Shown here: positions 19,158 to 27,162 of the stretch, in pieces | How the letters are laid out: every line of letters begins with the position of its first letter | Position numbering within the stretch: the stretch's first letter is position 1 | Source of the DNA: Flavivirga jejuensis | GTDB taxonomy: Bacteria; Bacteroidota; Bacteroidia; Flavobacteriales; Flavobacteriaceae | Length of the DNA stretch: 64,000 bases | Direction of reading: 5' to 3' | Assembly: GCF_030540765.1 (NCBI RefSeq) | Contig: NZ_JAUOEL010000009.1 | Location: 62,001 to 126,000, forward strand | The notes under the pieces: model-generated | The model's database searches: none | What the model was told of the DNA's origin: nothing | What the model saw: the letters and a program-made list of their open reading frames with translations, nothing else | Position numbers and translations under genes: made by a program

Positions 19158-19183
19158 TTATATTTGTCAGTAATATTTATTAA
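19121..19183 (+). promoter_or_regulatory. Three direct repeats at 21-bp spacing before the hybrid kinase gene
   Basis: TTTGTCGG at 19121 and 19142 and TTTGTCAG at 19163 are exactly 21 bp apart, two helical turns. The last copy lies 15 bp before the kinase start codon. This is the layout of an operator bound side by side by a regulator, but the binding protein is unknown. Confidence 0.5.
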
Positions 19184-19185
19184 AA

Positions 19186-21423
19186 ATGTCCCAAGTTAAA
19201 AACTACATATATATTATAATGATGCTATTTAGCCTGAGTGCTTTATCGCAAAAAACAATTGATGAAGATCCTGAAATACAGCAAAATAACATTAATTACC
19301 GTATCGAACAGGCTCAAGTTGAATTGGAAAAATACAATTACTACGATGCTCAAAAACATCTAGATGATGCTTTAAAATTAGCTGAAAGATCAAATATTAA
19401 AAAAAGCATTGGAATCGTTTATGCTATTAAAGGGAAACTTCAACTTATAATTGAAGAGGAAGACAATGCCATAAAATCTCTTAATAAGGCCATTGAGATG
19501 CAAAGAATTATCAATGATAACAAGAATCTAGGTAAATCTTATAAAACGTTCGGAGATGTTTATTTAAAAAAGCAAAACTATCATCAAGCTCTTGATTCGT
19601 ATACTGCAGCAAAATCAAAATTTCAAGAAGAAGGTTTAAATGAAAATTTAGCTGAAGTCCTTTTAGCTGAAGGAAAAACGTATGTGTCTTTAAAGAATTA
19701 TGAAAGGGCAAGAAACATTATTGAGCAATCTTTAGCACAAGCAAAAAAAGGCGACTACAAAAAAACACAAAGTGAAGCTCTAATCAATCATGGCATAATA
19801 TATACTAAATTAGGTGATTATGAAAAGGCTTTGGCATTCGCTAGCGAAGGTTTAAAAATCGCTAGCAACAACGACTTTACAAGTATACTCAATGAAGGTT
19901 ACTTAGTTATAAGTAACATACATTATGCTACCGAAAACTTTAAACTCTCTAGAGAATATCTAAACGAACATTCAAAACTTACCGATTCTATAAGAACCTT
20001 AACACGTTTAAATTCTTCAAAAGATCAAGAAACTCAGTACCTATTAAATGAGGCAAATGAAAAAAATATTGAGATAGTAGAACAATTAGAAAAAGCCGAA
20101 GACGACAAAAACTTAGGGACTTTAATTTCTATTTTAAGTGTTGCATTAATTACTATTTTATCACTGCTAACTCTATCGCTTTATAAAAACAACAATATTA
20201 GACTTAAAACCAATAATATGCTTCATAAAAAAAATGGAGAACTTATTATTGCCAAAGAAAAAGCAGAGCTAGCTTCTAAAACCAAAGCTAATTTTTTATC
20301 TACAGTAACTCACGAATTACGCACCCCTCTTTATGCTGTTACGGGGTTAAGTAATATGCTACTAGATGAAAACCCAAAACCTGAACAAGTTCAACATTTA
20401 AAGTCGTTAAAGTTCTCTGGAGATTATCTTTTAACGTTTATTAATGATATACTTCAAATAAATAAAATTGAAGCAAATAAAGTTGACATAGAACCTGAAT
20501 CATTCAACTTAAAAAAGAAAATAAATAATATTGTTTTAGCACTTAACAATTCAGCAACAGATAACAATATTAAAATTCATTTTGAGTACGATACCGATTT
20601 ACCAGAAAACTTTATAGCAGATCAATTAAAAATTTCTCAAATTCTTATTAATTTAATTGGTAACTCTATTAAGTTTACTAAAGATGGAGACATCTGGATT
20701 AGAGTTTATAAAATAGAAGAAAAAGAAAATGTTTATACCTTGCGTTTCGAAGTAGAAGATAATGGTATTGGTATTAGTCAAGAAAAACAAGATAATATGT
20801 TTGAGAGTTTTTCACAAGGCTCCATTCAAATAAATCGCAAATATGGTGGTACAGGCTTAGGTCTTTCAATTGTAAAAGGATTAATCGACATTCTAAAGGG
20901 TAAAATTTACGTAAGAAGTGAATTAGAAAAAGGCACCACTTTCTACTTTGAAATACCGCTTCAATACACTACTATAGAAGAGGTTAAAGAAAGCAAAGTA
21001 ACCTATTTTGATGGAGATGCCAGTGAATTAGATTTAACCAATGTTAAAATTTTAGTTGTTGAAGACAATAAAATTAATCAAATGATTACCAAAAAGATTC
21101 TTACCAAAATGAATCTTAATTGTGAAATTGTAGACAATGGTGAAGAAGCCGTTGAAATGATTAAAGCAAACAAATACGATATTATCTTAATGGATATTCA
21201 CATGCCTGGCATAAGTGGAATGGAAGCCACCAAAAGAATCCGTTCTTTTGATAAAGAGTTAACCATTTTTGCTTTAACAGCGGTTACTATTGAAGATAAA
21301 ATGCATGAATTTGAAGAAGCTGGTTTTACAGATATTATTCCAAAACCATTTAAACAAGAAGAATTCGAGAAAAAACTTTACAATGCTTTAGCAGCAAATA
21401 ATGGTGAATCTGCTACAGTTTAG
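19186..21423 (+). CDS. TPR-containing hybrid histidine kinase with receiver domain
   Basis: A 745-residue sensor: signal or anchor segment, tetratricopeptide repeats over about residues 35-285, one transmembrane helix near 310-330, HisKA with H-box (FLSTVTHELRTPLYAV), HATPase_c (N, G1 DNGIGI and G2 GGTGLGLSIVKG boxes), and a C-terminal receiver (VEDNKINQMITK, LMDIHMPG with the phosphorylatable Asp). It resembles periplasmic-TPR hybrid kinases of Bacteroidota; no separate output domain is present, so the signal must pass to another protein. It resembles the cut kinase at 62.7 kb. Its end overlaps convergent lpxK by 11 bp. Confidence 0.92.
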   Translation: MSQVKNYIYIIMMLFSLSALSQKTIDEDPEIQQNNINYRIEQAQVELEKYNYYDAQKHLDDALKLAERSNIKKSIGIVYAIKGKLQLIIEEEDNAIKSLNKAIEMQRIINDNKNLGKSYKTFGDVYLKKQNYHQALDSYTAAKSKFQEEGLNENLAEVLLAEGKTYVSLKNYERARNIIEQSLAQAKKGDYKKTQSEALINHGIIYTKLGDYEKALAFASEGLKIASNNDFTSILNEGYLVISNIHYATENFKLSREYLNEHSKLTDSIRTLTRLNSSKDQETQYLLNEANEKNIEIVEQLEKAEDDKNLGTLISILSVALITILSLLTLSLYKNNNIRLKTNNMLHKKNGELIIAKEKAELASKTKANFLSTVTHELRTPLYAVTGLSNMLLDENPKPEQVQHLKSLKFSGDYLLTFINDILQINKIEANKVDIEPESFNLKKKINNIVLALNNSATDNNIKIHFEYDTDLPENFIADQLKISQILINLIGNSIKFTKDGDIWIRVYKIEEKENVYTLRFEVEDNGIGISQEKQDNMFESFSQGSIQINRKYGGTGLGLSIVKGLIDILKGKIYVRSELEKGTTFYFEIPLQYTTIEEVKESKVTYFDGDASELDLTNVKILVVEDNKINQMITKKILTKMNLNCEIVDNGEEAVEMIKANKYDIILMDIHMPGISGMEATKRIRSFDKELTIFALTAVTIEDKMHEFEEAGFTDIIPKPFKQEEFEKKLYNALAANNGESATV

Positions 21424-22423
21424 TCTTTAAAAAACTTTTTATCAACTTATTTATTTTTACCTCATCATTAATTGTGATACTAATAGGTAGATAGAATAAT
21501 TTATCTCTTAAAGATTCATATTGTTTTAAACGCATAAAATCCTTTTCTGTAGTTACAATCAATTCTTTTTTATTTAACTCAAGAATATCTTGTTTCGAAA
21601 ATTCATGATGATCTTTAAAATTTAAATGCTCAAATTTTAACGCTTTCTCATTTAAAAAATGAACCAAAGGAGCTGCGTTTGCAATACCCGTAACCAAAGT
21701 AAAATCTTCTAAACCTTCAATAGATCTATTAGTATTACTAGAAATTACATGATCTAAATAGCTAATAGAGCTAAAAAATACATGCTGATTTGCTTCTGGG
21801 TTTATTTGTTGTAATATGCTGTTTTTTTCGGCGTCACTTATATTTTTTGGGCATTTAGTAACAACAATGACATTAGCACGTTTTGAACCGTTTCTAGGTT
21901 CTCGTAAATTGCCAGTAGGCAAAACTATATCCTTAAAATATGGTTTGCTATAAGTAGTGAGCAAAATATTAAATCCAGCCTTTACTTTTCTATGTTGAAA
22001 AGCATCATCAAGCAAAATAATTTCGGGCTTGCCATCAATTAATTGTAATTGTTTAATACCATTGTTTCTATCTGCATCAACAGCTACAAGAATCTCTTTT
22101 TTAAACTTATTATAAAACTGAAAAGGCTCATCCCCTATCGATTTGGCAGTAGCATCATTATCCGCTAATTGAAACCCTTCGGTTTTACGCTTATAACCCC
22201 TGCTTAAAGTAGCTACCAGATAATCTTCTTTTAAAAGACCAATTAAATACTCAATCATAGGCGTTTTTCCAGTACCACCAACACTTAAATTCCCAACGCA
22301 AATCACAGGAATATGATACGATATAGACTTTTTGATCTCAAGATCATATAATTTATTCCTTAACCAAGTTACTAAATAGTAAAAAGGAACAATTGGAAAT
22401 AAAATGTAGCGTAAAAAAATCAT
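21413..22423 (-). CDS. lpxK: Tetraacyldisaccharide 4'-kinase
   Basis: A 336-residue inner-membrane-associated kinase that phosphorylates the lipid A disaccharide. The P-loop is GNLSVGGTGKTP near residue 48, followed by the SRGYKRKT stretch, DDAFQHR with the family's conserved Asp/His, and a transmembrane start (FLRYILFPIVPFYYLVTWL). The length is usual. Its 3' end overlaps the hybrid kinase gene on the other strand, and its 5' side faces nif3. Confidence 0.94.
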   Translation of the reverse strand: MIFLRYILFPIVPFYYLVTWLRNKLYDLEIKKSISYHIPVICVGNLSVGGTGKTPMIEYLIGLLKEDYLVATLSRGYKRKTEGFQLADNDATAKSIGDEPFQFYNKFKKEILVAVDADRNNGIKQLQLIDGKPEIILLDDAFQHRKVKAGFNILLTTYSKPYFKDIVLPTGNLREPRNGSKRANVIVVTKCPKNISDAEKNSILQQINPEANQHVFFSSISYLDHVISSNTNRSIEGLEDFTLVTGIANAAPLVHFLNEKALKFEHLNFKDHHEFSKQDILELNKKELIVTTEKDFMRLKQYESLRDKLFYLPISITINDEVKINKLIKSFLKTKL

Positions 22424-22443
22424 CGCAACGAAAGTAATTATTT

Positions 22444-22451
22444 TATCTTTG
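22444..22451 (+). promoter_or_regulatory. -7 promoter box, probably for nif3
   Basis: TATCTTTG is an exact match to TAnnTTTG, pointing toward nif3. It is now about 290 bp from the nif3 start, because a copy of repeat family A lies between. No clear -33 TTG is visible. Confidence 0.45.
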
Positions 22452-22456
22452 AAATA

Positions 22457-22728
22457 AAAAAATTCATAAAACTGACTATCCCTACATTTGCCGACAGGCA
22501 GATTAGAGGCAAGCTATAGGAAGTATACTTCGGCTTCTCTCAGCACAGGTTTTCGCCGGTTTTATTTTGCCTTTAAAGGCAAAAATCGAATTTTGTTATT
22601 TTTGACTCGCCCAGAACTACAAAAAAGGTAGTTCTGATGGCTCCTTTAGGAGAGGTTAATTGAAAACCCTGCTTTTACCAGCAGATCCGCCCGCCCTAAG
22701 GAAGAGTTGGAAAATTTTTAGATTTAAA
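22457..22728 (+). repeat. Dispersed repeat family A, copy 2
   Basis: Homologous to 7717-7900 in the same orientation but longer, with an extra internal block (about 22490-22560) that includes TTTGCCGACAGGCAGATT. Hairpins are kept: TTTTGCCTTTAAAGGCAAAA and CAGAACTAC with GTAGTTCTG. It fills almost the whole 316-bp space between lpxK and nif3 and ends 11 bp before the nif3 start codon, so it would be transcribed as the nif3 leader. Confidence 0.85.
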
Positions 22729-22739
22729 CACAAATACAT

Positions 22740-23834
22740 ATGATTGTTCAAGACGTTATTAACCACTTAGAAGAATTAGCCCCATTAGCCTACGCTGAAA
22801 GTTTTGACAATGTTGGCCTTTTAGTTGGTAATAAAAACGAAAAAATAACAGGTGTTCTTGTTACTTTAGATACCCTCGAGGCGGTTGTAGATGAGGCTAT
22901 AAAAGAAAAATGTAATCTCATAGTTAGTTTTCATCCCATTATTTTTAAAGGACTTAAGAAATTAACAGGGAAAAACTATGTAGAGCGAGTTGTTATGAAA
23001 GCTATTAAGCATGACATTTCTATTTATAGTATGCATACAGCTTTAGATAACGCATCGCAAGGTGTAAATGATATGATCTGTAATCAATTAGAACTGACAA
23101 AAAAACGTATTTTAATTCCGCAATCTGAAACGATTAAAAAATTAACGACCTATGTTCCAAAAGATGAAGCAGAACAATTGCGAACCGCTTTATTTAATGT
23201 AGGAGCTGGCTCCATAGGCAATTACAACGATTGTAGCTTTAATGTTGAAGGTTATGGCACTTATAATGGTAATGAAAACTCCAACCCAACAAAAGGAGAC
23301 AAAGGGAAAATACATACCGAAATCGAAACTAAAATCACAGTTACATACGCTAAACATTTGGAGTCAAAAGTCATCAAAGCCCTTTTTGATTCACATAGTT
23401 ATGAAGAAGTTGCTTATGAAATAACCACACTTGAAAATAAAAATCAAAGTATTGGTATGGGTATGATTGGAGAATTAAAACAACCAATGGACGCATCTAG
23501 TTTCTTAAATTATGTAAAAAATAAAATGAACACCCCCTGTATTAGACATTCTTCTTTTTTAAACAAACCAATAAAAAAGATAGCGGTCTTAGGAGGATCT
23601 GGTAGTTTTGCCATTCAAGCTGCTAAAGCATCTGGTGCTGATGCTTTTATAACTGCCGATTTAAAATATCATGACTTTTTTACTGCCGAAAACCGTATTC
23701 TTTTGGCAGATATTGGACATTATGAAAGCGAACAGTTCACAAAAAATCTTTTAGTAGCATATCTTACAAAAAAAATTACTAATTTTGCATTCGTTTTATC
23801 GAAGACAAACACCAATCCTGTTAAGTATTTTTAA
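22740..23834 (+). CDS. Nif3-like dinuclear metal-centre protein
   Basis: A 364-residue protein of the NIF3/DUF34 family, often labelled GTP cyclohydrolase 1 type 2. Metal-binding histidines appear in SFHPIIFKG and YSMHTALDNA near the N-terminus and in DIGHYESEQF at the C-terminus, and the middle carries the CutA-like inserted domain seen in long family members. The cellular role is not established. It is 3 bp ahead of the next gene, with which it is usually paired in Flavobacteriaceae. Confidence 0.92.
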   Translation: MIVQDVINHLEELAPLAYAESFDNVGLLVGNKNEKITGVLVTLDTLEAVVDEAIKEKCNLIVSFHPIIFKGLKKLTGKNYVERVVMKAIKHDISIYSMHTALDNASQGVNDMICNQLELTKKRILIPQSETIKKLTTYVPKDEAEQLRTALFNVGAGSIGNYNDCSFNVEGYGTYNGNENSNPTKGDKGKIHTEIETKITVTYAKHLESKVIKALFDSHSYEEVAYEITTLENKNQSIGMGMIGELKQPMDASSFLNYVKNKMNTPCIRHSSFLNKPIKKIAVLGGSGSFAIQAAKASGADAFITADLKYHDFFTAENRILLADIGHYESEQFTKNLLVAYLTKKITNFAFVLSKTNTNPVKYF

Positions 23835-23837
23835 AGT

Positions 23838-24617
23838 ATGGCTAAAAAGAAAGAAGTAACTGTAGAAGAGCGCTTAAGAGCTTTATACGATTTACAACTA
23901 ATCGATTCTCGTATAGATGAAATCAGAAATGTTCGTGGAGAACTTCCTCTAGAAGTACGTGATTTGGAAGATGAAGTTACTGGACTAAGTACAAGATTAG
24001 AAAAACTTGTTGCAAGTTTAGAAGTAGTTGATAATGATATCATTTCAAAGAAAAACCTTATTGAAGAATCTAAAGCTTTAATAAAGAAGTATAGCGAGCA
24101 GCAAAAAAATGTTAGAAATAACAGAGAATTTAATTCTTTAACTAAAGAAGTTGAATTTCAAGAATTAGAAATTGAATTAGCTGAAAAGCATATTAAAGAA
24201 TTTAAAGCTCAAATTGAGCAGAAAAAAACTGTTATAACTGAAACAAAAGGCCGTTTAAAAGAACGTGAGACACATTTAAAACACAAAAAAGGTGAATTAG
24301 ATGCTATTTTAGCCGAAACTGAAAAAGAAGAACAAGCTCTGATCCAAAAATCGGAAACTTACAAAACTCAAATTGAAGAGCGATTAGTAAATGCTTACAA
24401 TAGAATTCGTATCAATGTAAAAAATGGTTTAGCTGTTGTACCAATCGAAAGAGGTGCTGCTGGAGGATCTTTCTTTACAATACCACCACAAGTACAAGTA
24501 GAAATTGCTTCTCGTAAAAAAGTAATTACAGATGAGCATAGTGGTAGAATTTTAGTAGATGCTGCTTTAGCTGAAGAACAAAAAGTAAAAATGGAAAAAA
24601 TGTTTTCAAAACTATAA
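23838..24617 (+). CDS. Zinc-ribbon coiled-coil protein homologue lacking the cysteines
   Basis: A 259-residue protein with a long coiled coil (about 35-180) and a C-terminal domain of the C4-type zinc-ribbon family (DUF164). In that family the ribbon normally holds two Cys pairs. Here the corresponding stretches read AAGGSFFTIPPQ and DEHSGRILVD, with no cysteine anywhere in the domain, so zinc binding in the usual way is not possible. The fold may persist without metal. It follows nif3 directly and ends at a terminator. Confidence 0.87.
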   Translation: MAKKKEVTVEERLRALYDLQLIDSRIDEIRNVRGELPLEVRDLEDEVTGLSTRLEKLVASLEVVDNDIISKKNLIEESKALIKKYSEQQKNVRNNREFNSLTKEVEFQELEIELAEKHIKEFKAQIEQKKTVITETKGRLKERETHLKHKKGELDAILAETEKEEQALIQKSETYKTQIEERLVNAYNRIRINVKNGLAVVPIERGAAGGSFFTIPPQVQVEIASRKKVITDEHSGRILVDAALAEEQKVKMEKMFSKL

Positions 24618-24638
24618 TCCATTATTAATATATTTTAA

Positions 24639-24668
24639 AGCCTTCATAATTTATGAAGGCTTTTTTTA
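24639..24668 (+). terminator. Rho-independent terminator after the nif3 operon
   Basis: Inverted repeat AAGCCTTCATAA/TTATGAAGGCTT followed by seven T. Confidence 0.92.
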
Positions 24669-24744
24669 TTATAAAAACTTTCCCTCCTCTTTTTAAGGTT
24701 TTATGTTTTTATTCGTCTATTATAAAATATAAATATTTTCTCAA

Positions 24745-25407
24745 ATGAAAAAGATCATTCCATTATTCATTATAGCCATTTTATTTAGTTGTCAAAATAC
24801 AGCGCAAGTAAATTCAAAACAACAAGCTGTTATCAATGCAGAACCTATTGAAGTTCCTTTAAAAAATGGGAAAGCTAGAGCGTATTTTGCCAGTGGTTGT
24901 TTTTGGTGCGTAGAAGCTATATACGAAAGTGTAAAAGGCGTTGAAGAGTCTATTTCTGGATATTCTGGCGGATACACAGACAATCCAACCTATGCAGCAA
25001 GTAATACTGGAAATACAGGACATGCAGAAGCAGTCGAAATTATTTACGATCCAAAAATTGTAAGCTTTGAAACTTTAGTTAACGTCTATTTTGAATCGCA
25101 AAACGTTACCCAAGTAAACGGGCAAGGTAATGATAGAGGTTCTCAATACCGCTCTATTATCTTTTATCAAAATGAAACACAAAAACTAATCATTTTAAAG
25201 AAAAAAGAAGCTTTAGCAAAGGAATTAGGCGTTAAAATTGCTGCTGAAGTATATCCGTTTCAAAAATTTTGGGTTGCCGAAGATTACCATCAAAACTACG
25301 AAAAACTACATCCTAATAACGGTTATATAAGAAATGTATCTATTCCTAGATTGAATAGATTTAAAGCTAAATTTCCAAAAGAATTACTAAAAGAGCATCA
25401 TTATTAG
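24745..25407 (+). CDS. msrA: Peptide-methionine (S)-S-oxide reductase, lipoprotein form
   Basis: A 220-residue MsrA that repairs oxidised methionine. The catalytic GCFWC motif follows a leader with a lipobox-like FSC, so this copy should act in the periplasm. GYSGGYTDNPTY, GHAEAVEIIYDP and FWVAEDYHQNY complete the domain. The gene ends in a run (ISIPRLNRFKAKF region) whose DNA is copied in part at 25829-25925, on the far side of the small ankyrin gene. Confidence 0.95.
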   Translation: MKKIIPLFIIAILFSCQNTAQVNSKQQAVINAEPIEVPLKNGKARAYFASGCFWCVEAIYESVKGVEESISGYSGGYTDNPTYAASNTGNTGHAEAVEIIYDPKIVSFETLVNVYFESQNVTQVNGQGNDRGSQYRSIIFYQNETQKLIILKKKEALAKELGVKIAAEVYPFQKFWVAEDYHQNYEKLHPNNGYIRNVSIPRLNRFKAKFPKELLKEHHY

Positions 25408-25490
25408 TTTTTAGCTTAGACTTGATTTTGTGAAAATTTCCAGCTAACTTCGTTCTTGTCTGCCAACAGTCAAAAAAAGAATATAAAAAT

Positions 25491-25793
25491 ATGTCAGGAG
25501 GAGATTGGAAATCCATGTTTAAAGCTGTTCAGGAAGGTGATTTTGAATTAGTAAAATTCTACCTTAGAATAGGAATAGACCCCAATTATCAACATCCAGA
25601 ATTCATGGCTTTACCATTAGTAGAAAGCATTAGATATAACCATTTAAAAATAACAAAATTATTACTTGAAAACGGGGGAAATCCATCAATTAAAGAAGTT
25701 ATGGAGGGAGAAACCCCTATGCTCGTAGCAAAAAAACTAAATAATCAAAAAGCTATTGATTTATTGAATTTTTATATTAATAAACCTAAATAA
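25491..25793 (+). CDS. Small ankyrin-repeat protein
   Basis: A 100-residue protein with about two and a half ankyrin repeats (KAVQEGDFELVKFYLRIGIDPNYQ; NHLKITKLLLENGGNPS; GETPMLVAKKLNNQKAIDLL). There is no signal peptide, so it is probably cytoplasmic and works by protein contact; the partner is unknown. It sits between msrA and a partial copy of the msrA 3' end, suggesting that it entered here by a recombination that duplicated flanking DNA. Confidence 0.8.
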   Translation: MSGGDWKSMFKAVQEGDFELVKFYLRIGIDPNYQHPEFMALPLVESIRYNHLKITKLLLENGGNPSIKEVMEGETPMLVAKKLNNQKAIDLLNFYINKPK

Positions 25794-25828
25794 GATATTT
25801 AAACAAACCCCATTTAAAAAATTCTAGA

Positions 25829-25925
25829 TTGTCGAAGATTACCATCTAACAGTGGTATAAGAAATGTATCTATTCCTAGATTAAATAGATTTAAAGCTAA
25901 ACTCTAAAAAGAATTATAAAAAAAC
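25829..25925 (+). pseudogene. Duplicated 3' fragment of msrA
   Basis: About 95 bp that repeats the msrA end (25271-25395): shared pieces include GAAGATTACCATC, ATAAGAAATGTATCTATTCC and GATTTAAAGCTAAA, with a small internal deletion of about 25 bp. It cannot be translated as a domain. Together with msrA it brackets the ankyrin gene as a direct repeat. Confidence 0.85.
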
Positions 25926-26100
25926 ATCGTTGTTTTATATTGGTTGGACAATTAGAAAAATTCCAAATCGATTTTGGTAAAAACCGTTATACGTTTAGAA
26001 AAGGGATTGAAAAACATGATCTGGAGTTGATTATTAACAATAACCAACGGAATTTTAAAACGCAAAAAAACTACAACATAAATTGTTGCGCAAGATTCTA
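25926..26100 (+). pseudogene. Coding-like remnant of unknown origin
   Basis: A frame from about 25934 to 26103 would encode some 50 residues (including GQLEKFQIDFGKNRYTFRKG) with no good start, so it looks like the tail of a lost gene. I do not recognise it. Near its end CTACAAC (26071-26077) followed by GTTGCGCAAG (26085-26094) resembles a decayed cassette end with a solo element terminus, which may mark the left edge of the array. The remainder of the 528-bp gap up to 26322 is the module described next and an inverted repeat. Confidence 0.4.
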
Positions 26101-26153
26101 AAAAATAGAAAATTTAACTCAAAAGCTCCTTTACAAGAAGAACATGTGTTAAA

Positions 26154-26259
26154 ATCCATAAAATGAATATGTTATCCTTACCATGTCTCAATTAAAACAA
26201 TAACACTACAATTTATTATAGTAAATCTCTCTAAAACAATTAAAAACTTATTATCTTGG
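26154..26259 (+). repeat. Dispersed repeat family C (gene-less module), partial copy 1
   Basis: Shares CCATAAAATGAAT-like, TTTATTATAGTAAATC, CTCTAAAACAATTAAAAA and TTATCTTGG with copies at 32333, 36641 and 42243. The end (TTATCTTGG) resembles a -7 box. It is followed by an inverted repeat (ATATAGTTAC/GTAACTATAT, 26276-26299) that leads into the cassette start GTTGCCATTA at 26306. Confidence 0.75.
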
Positions 26260-26322
26260 TGTGTGTATAATGGAAATATAGTTACCATAGTAACTATATC
26301 CAATTGTTGCCATTAATTTAAA

Positions 26323-26775
26323 ATGACCATCATAAATTCAATATTTTCAATTTCAATAAGTTTAATTTTCCTTATCATTAATCTGAATAGCGGAATAGAA
26401 ACGACTGAAATACAAAACACAAATCTGACTAAAAAAAATGATTGCGAAATTGAAAATGTAACTTTAAAAACGGAACGGATCGAAAAAGAACATAAATTTC
26501 TATTTTGGTCATTGTATCGAAAAAAAGTAAAAGTTACCGACCGAATTATCGACTCAAATGGAAATTTAATTTTTGAGGAAAAATCAGTTTTTATCTGTTC
26601 AATGGACGCTTGTGACGACCGGAAATTCAATAGAATAAAAATTGTCGAAAAGGAAATTTGGATATTTAGTCACGGAAAAAATGTAGATAAAGTTAAACCA
26701 ATAAAGCGTTATGATTTTTGCGGAAATTTTCTTGGAACTAAACTGTGGGAAGATGGAGATTATTACGAAATATAA
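26323..26775 (+). CDS. Cassette gene: small membrane-anchored or exported protein, unknown
   Basis: A 150-residue protein with an N-terminal hydrophobic helix (IINSIFSISISLIFLIINL) and a charged remainder containing three cysteines, CSMDACDD and DFCGNF. I do not recognise a family. The cassette limits are GTTGCCATTA (26306-26315), 8 bp before the ATG, and TAATGGCAAC (26781-26790), 5 bp after the stop, exact reverse complements. Upstream lies a copy of repeat family C that may supply the promoter. Confidence 0.7.
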   Translation: MTIINSIFSISISLIFLIINLNSGIETTEIQNTNLTKKNDCEIENVTLKTERIEKEHKFLFWSLYRKKVKVTDRIIDSNGNLIFEEKSVFICSMDACDDRKFNRIKIVEKEIWIFSHGKNVDKVKPIKRYDFCGNFLGTKLWEDGDYYEI

Positions 26776-26780
26776 AAAAC

Positions 26781-27068
26781 TAATGGCAACAAAGGTGGCT
26801 GTTGCGCAAGTCAAAAAATATTGCAAAACACTTGTTTCTTGCATTTAAACAAACATAACAGACTAGTTTTTAGCTATATTTAATTGATTATTATTGAAAA
26901 AACCATAGGTTTATTCAAAATCATGAGTTGTGCAACGGCTACAAAGTATATAAAAAATTGCTACTTTTAGTTTAACCTTTGGGAGTTGCTCGTTTGCTAA
27001 CTTCCGATTTTCCTTTGGAAAATCCTCGCACTCAAACTTTGCAACTTTCCATGTACGAACCGTTAACA
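26781..27068 (+). other. attC-like site 1, long form, interrupted by an inverted-repeat element
   Basis: Begins with TAATGGCAAC and ends at the GTT of GTTAACACCA (27062). Without the inserted element (26795-26942) and one target copy it is about 136 bp. Its right half shares TTGCTACTTTTAGT-like, GGGAGTTGCT, AAAATCCTCGCAC, GCAACTTTCCATGTAC with the site at 40391-40676. The stretch continues to the GH105 start with about 95 bp of cassette leader in which I see nothing else. Confidence 0.75.
26795..26942. mobile_element. 148-bp MITE-like element in attC-like site 1
   Basis: Terminal inverted repeats GTGGCTGTTGCGCAAG and the complement of GTTGTGCAACGGCTAC bound a non-coding AT-rich core. Both sides carry AAAG (26791-26794 and 26943-26946), a 4-bp target duplication. 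It sits directly 4 nt after the AAC of the site. Confidence 0.75.
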
Positions 27069-27162
27069 CCAATGCAAACAAATTGCTTAAATGTAGCATA
27101 TTTGGCTGCAGATTTTTTAACTTGCTCAATGCCATTTAATAATAAGGGTTATTAATATATAA

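Noticed and set aside
26599-27135. Minus-strand frames around attC-like site 1
   Set aside because: They cover the opposite strand of a cassette gene and the site itself, with no family likeness.
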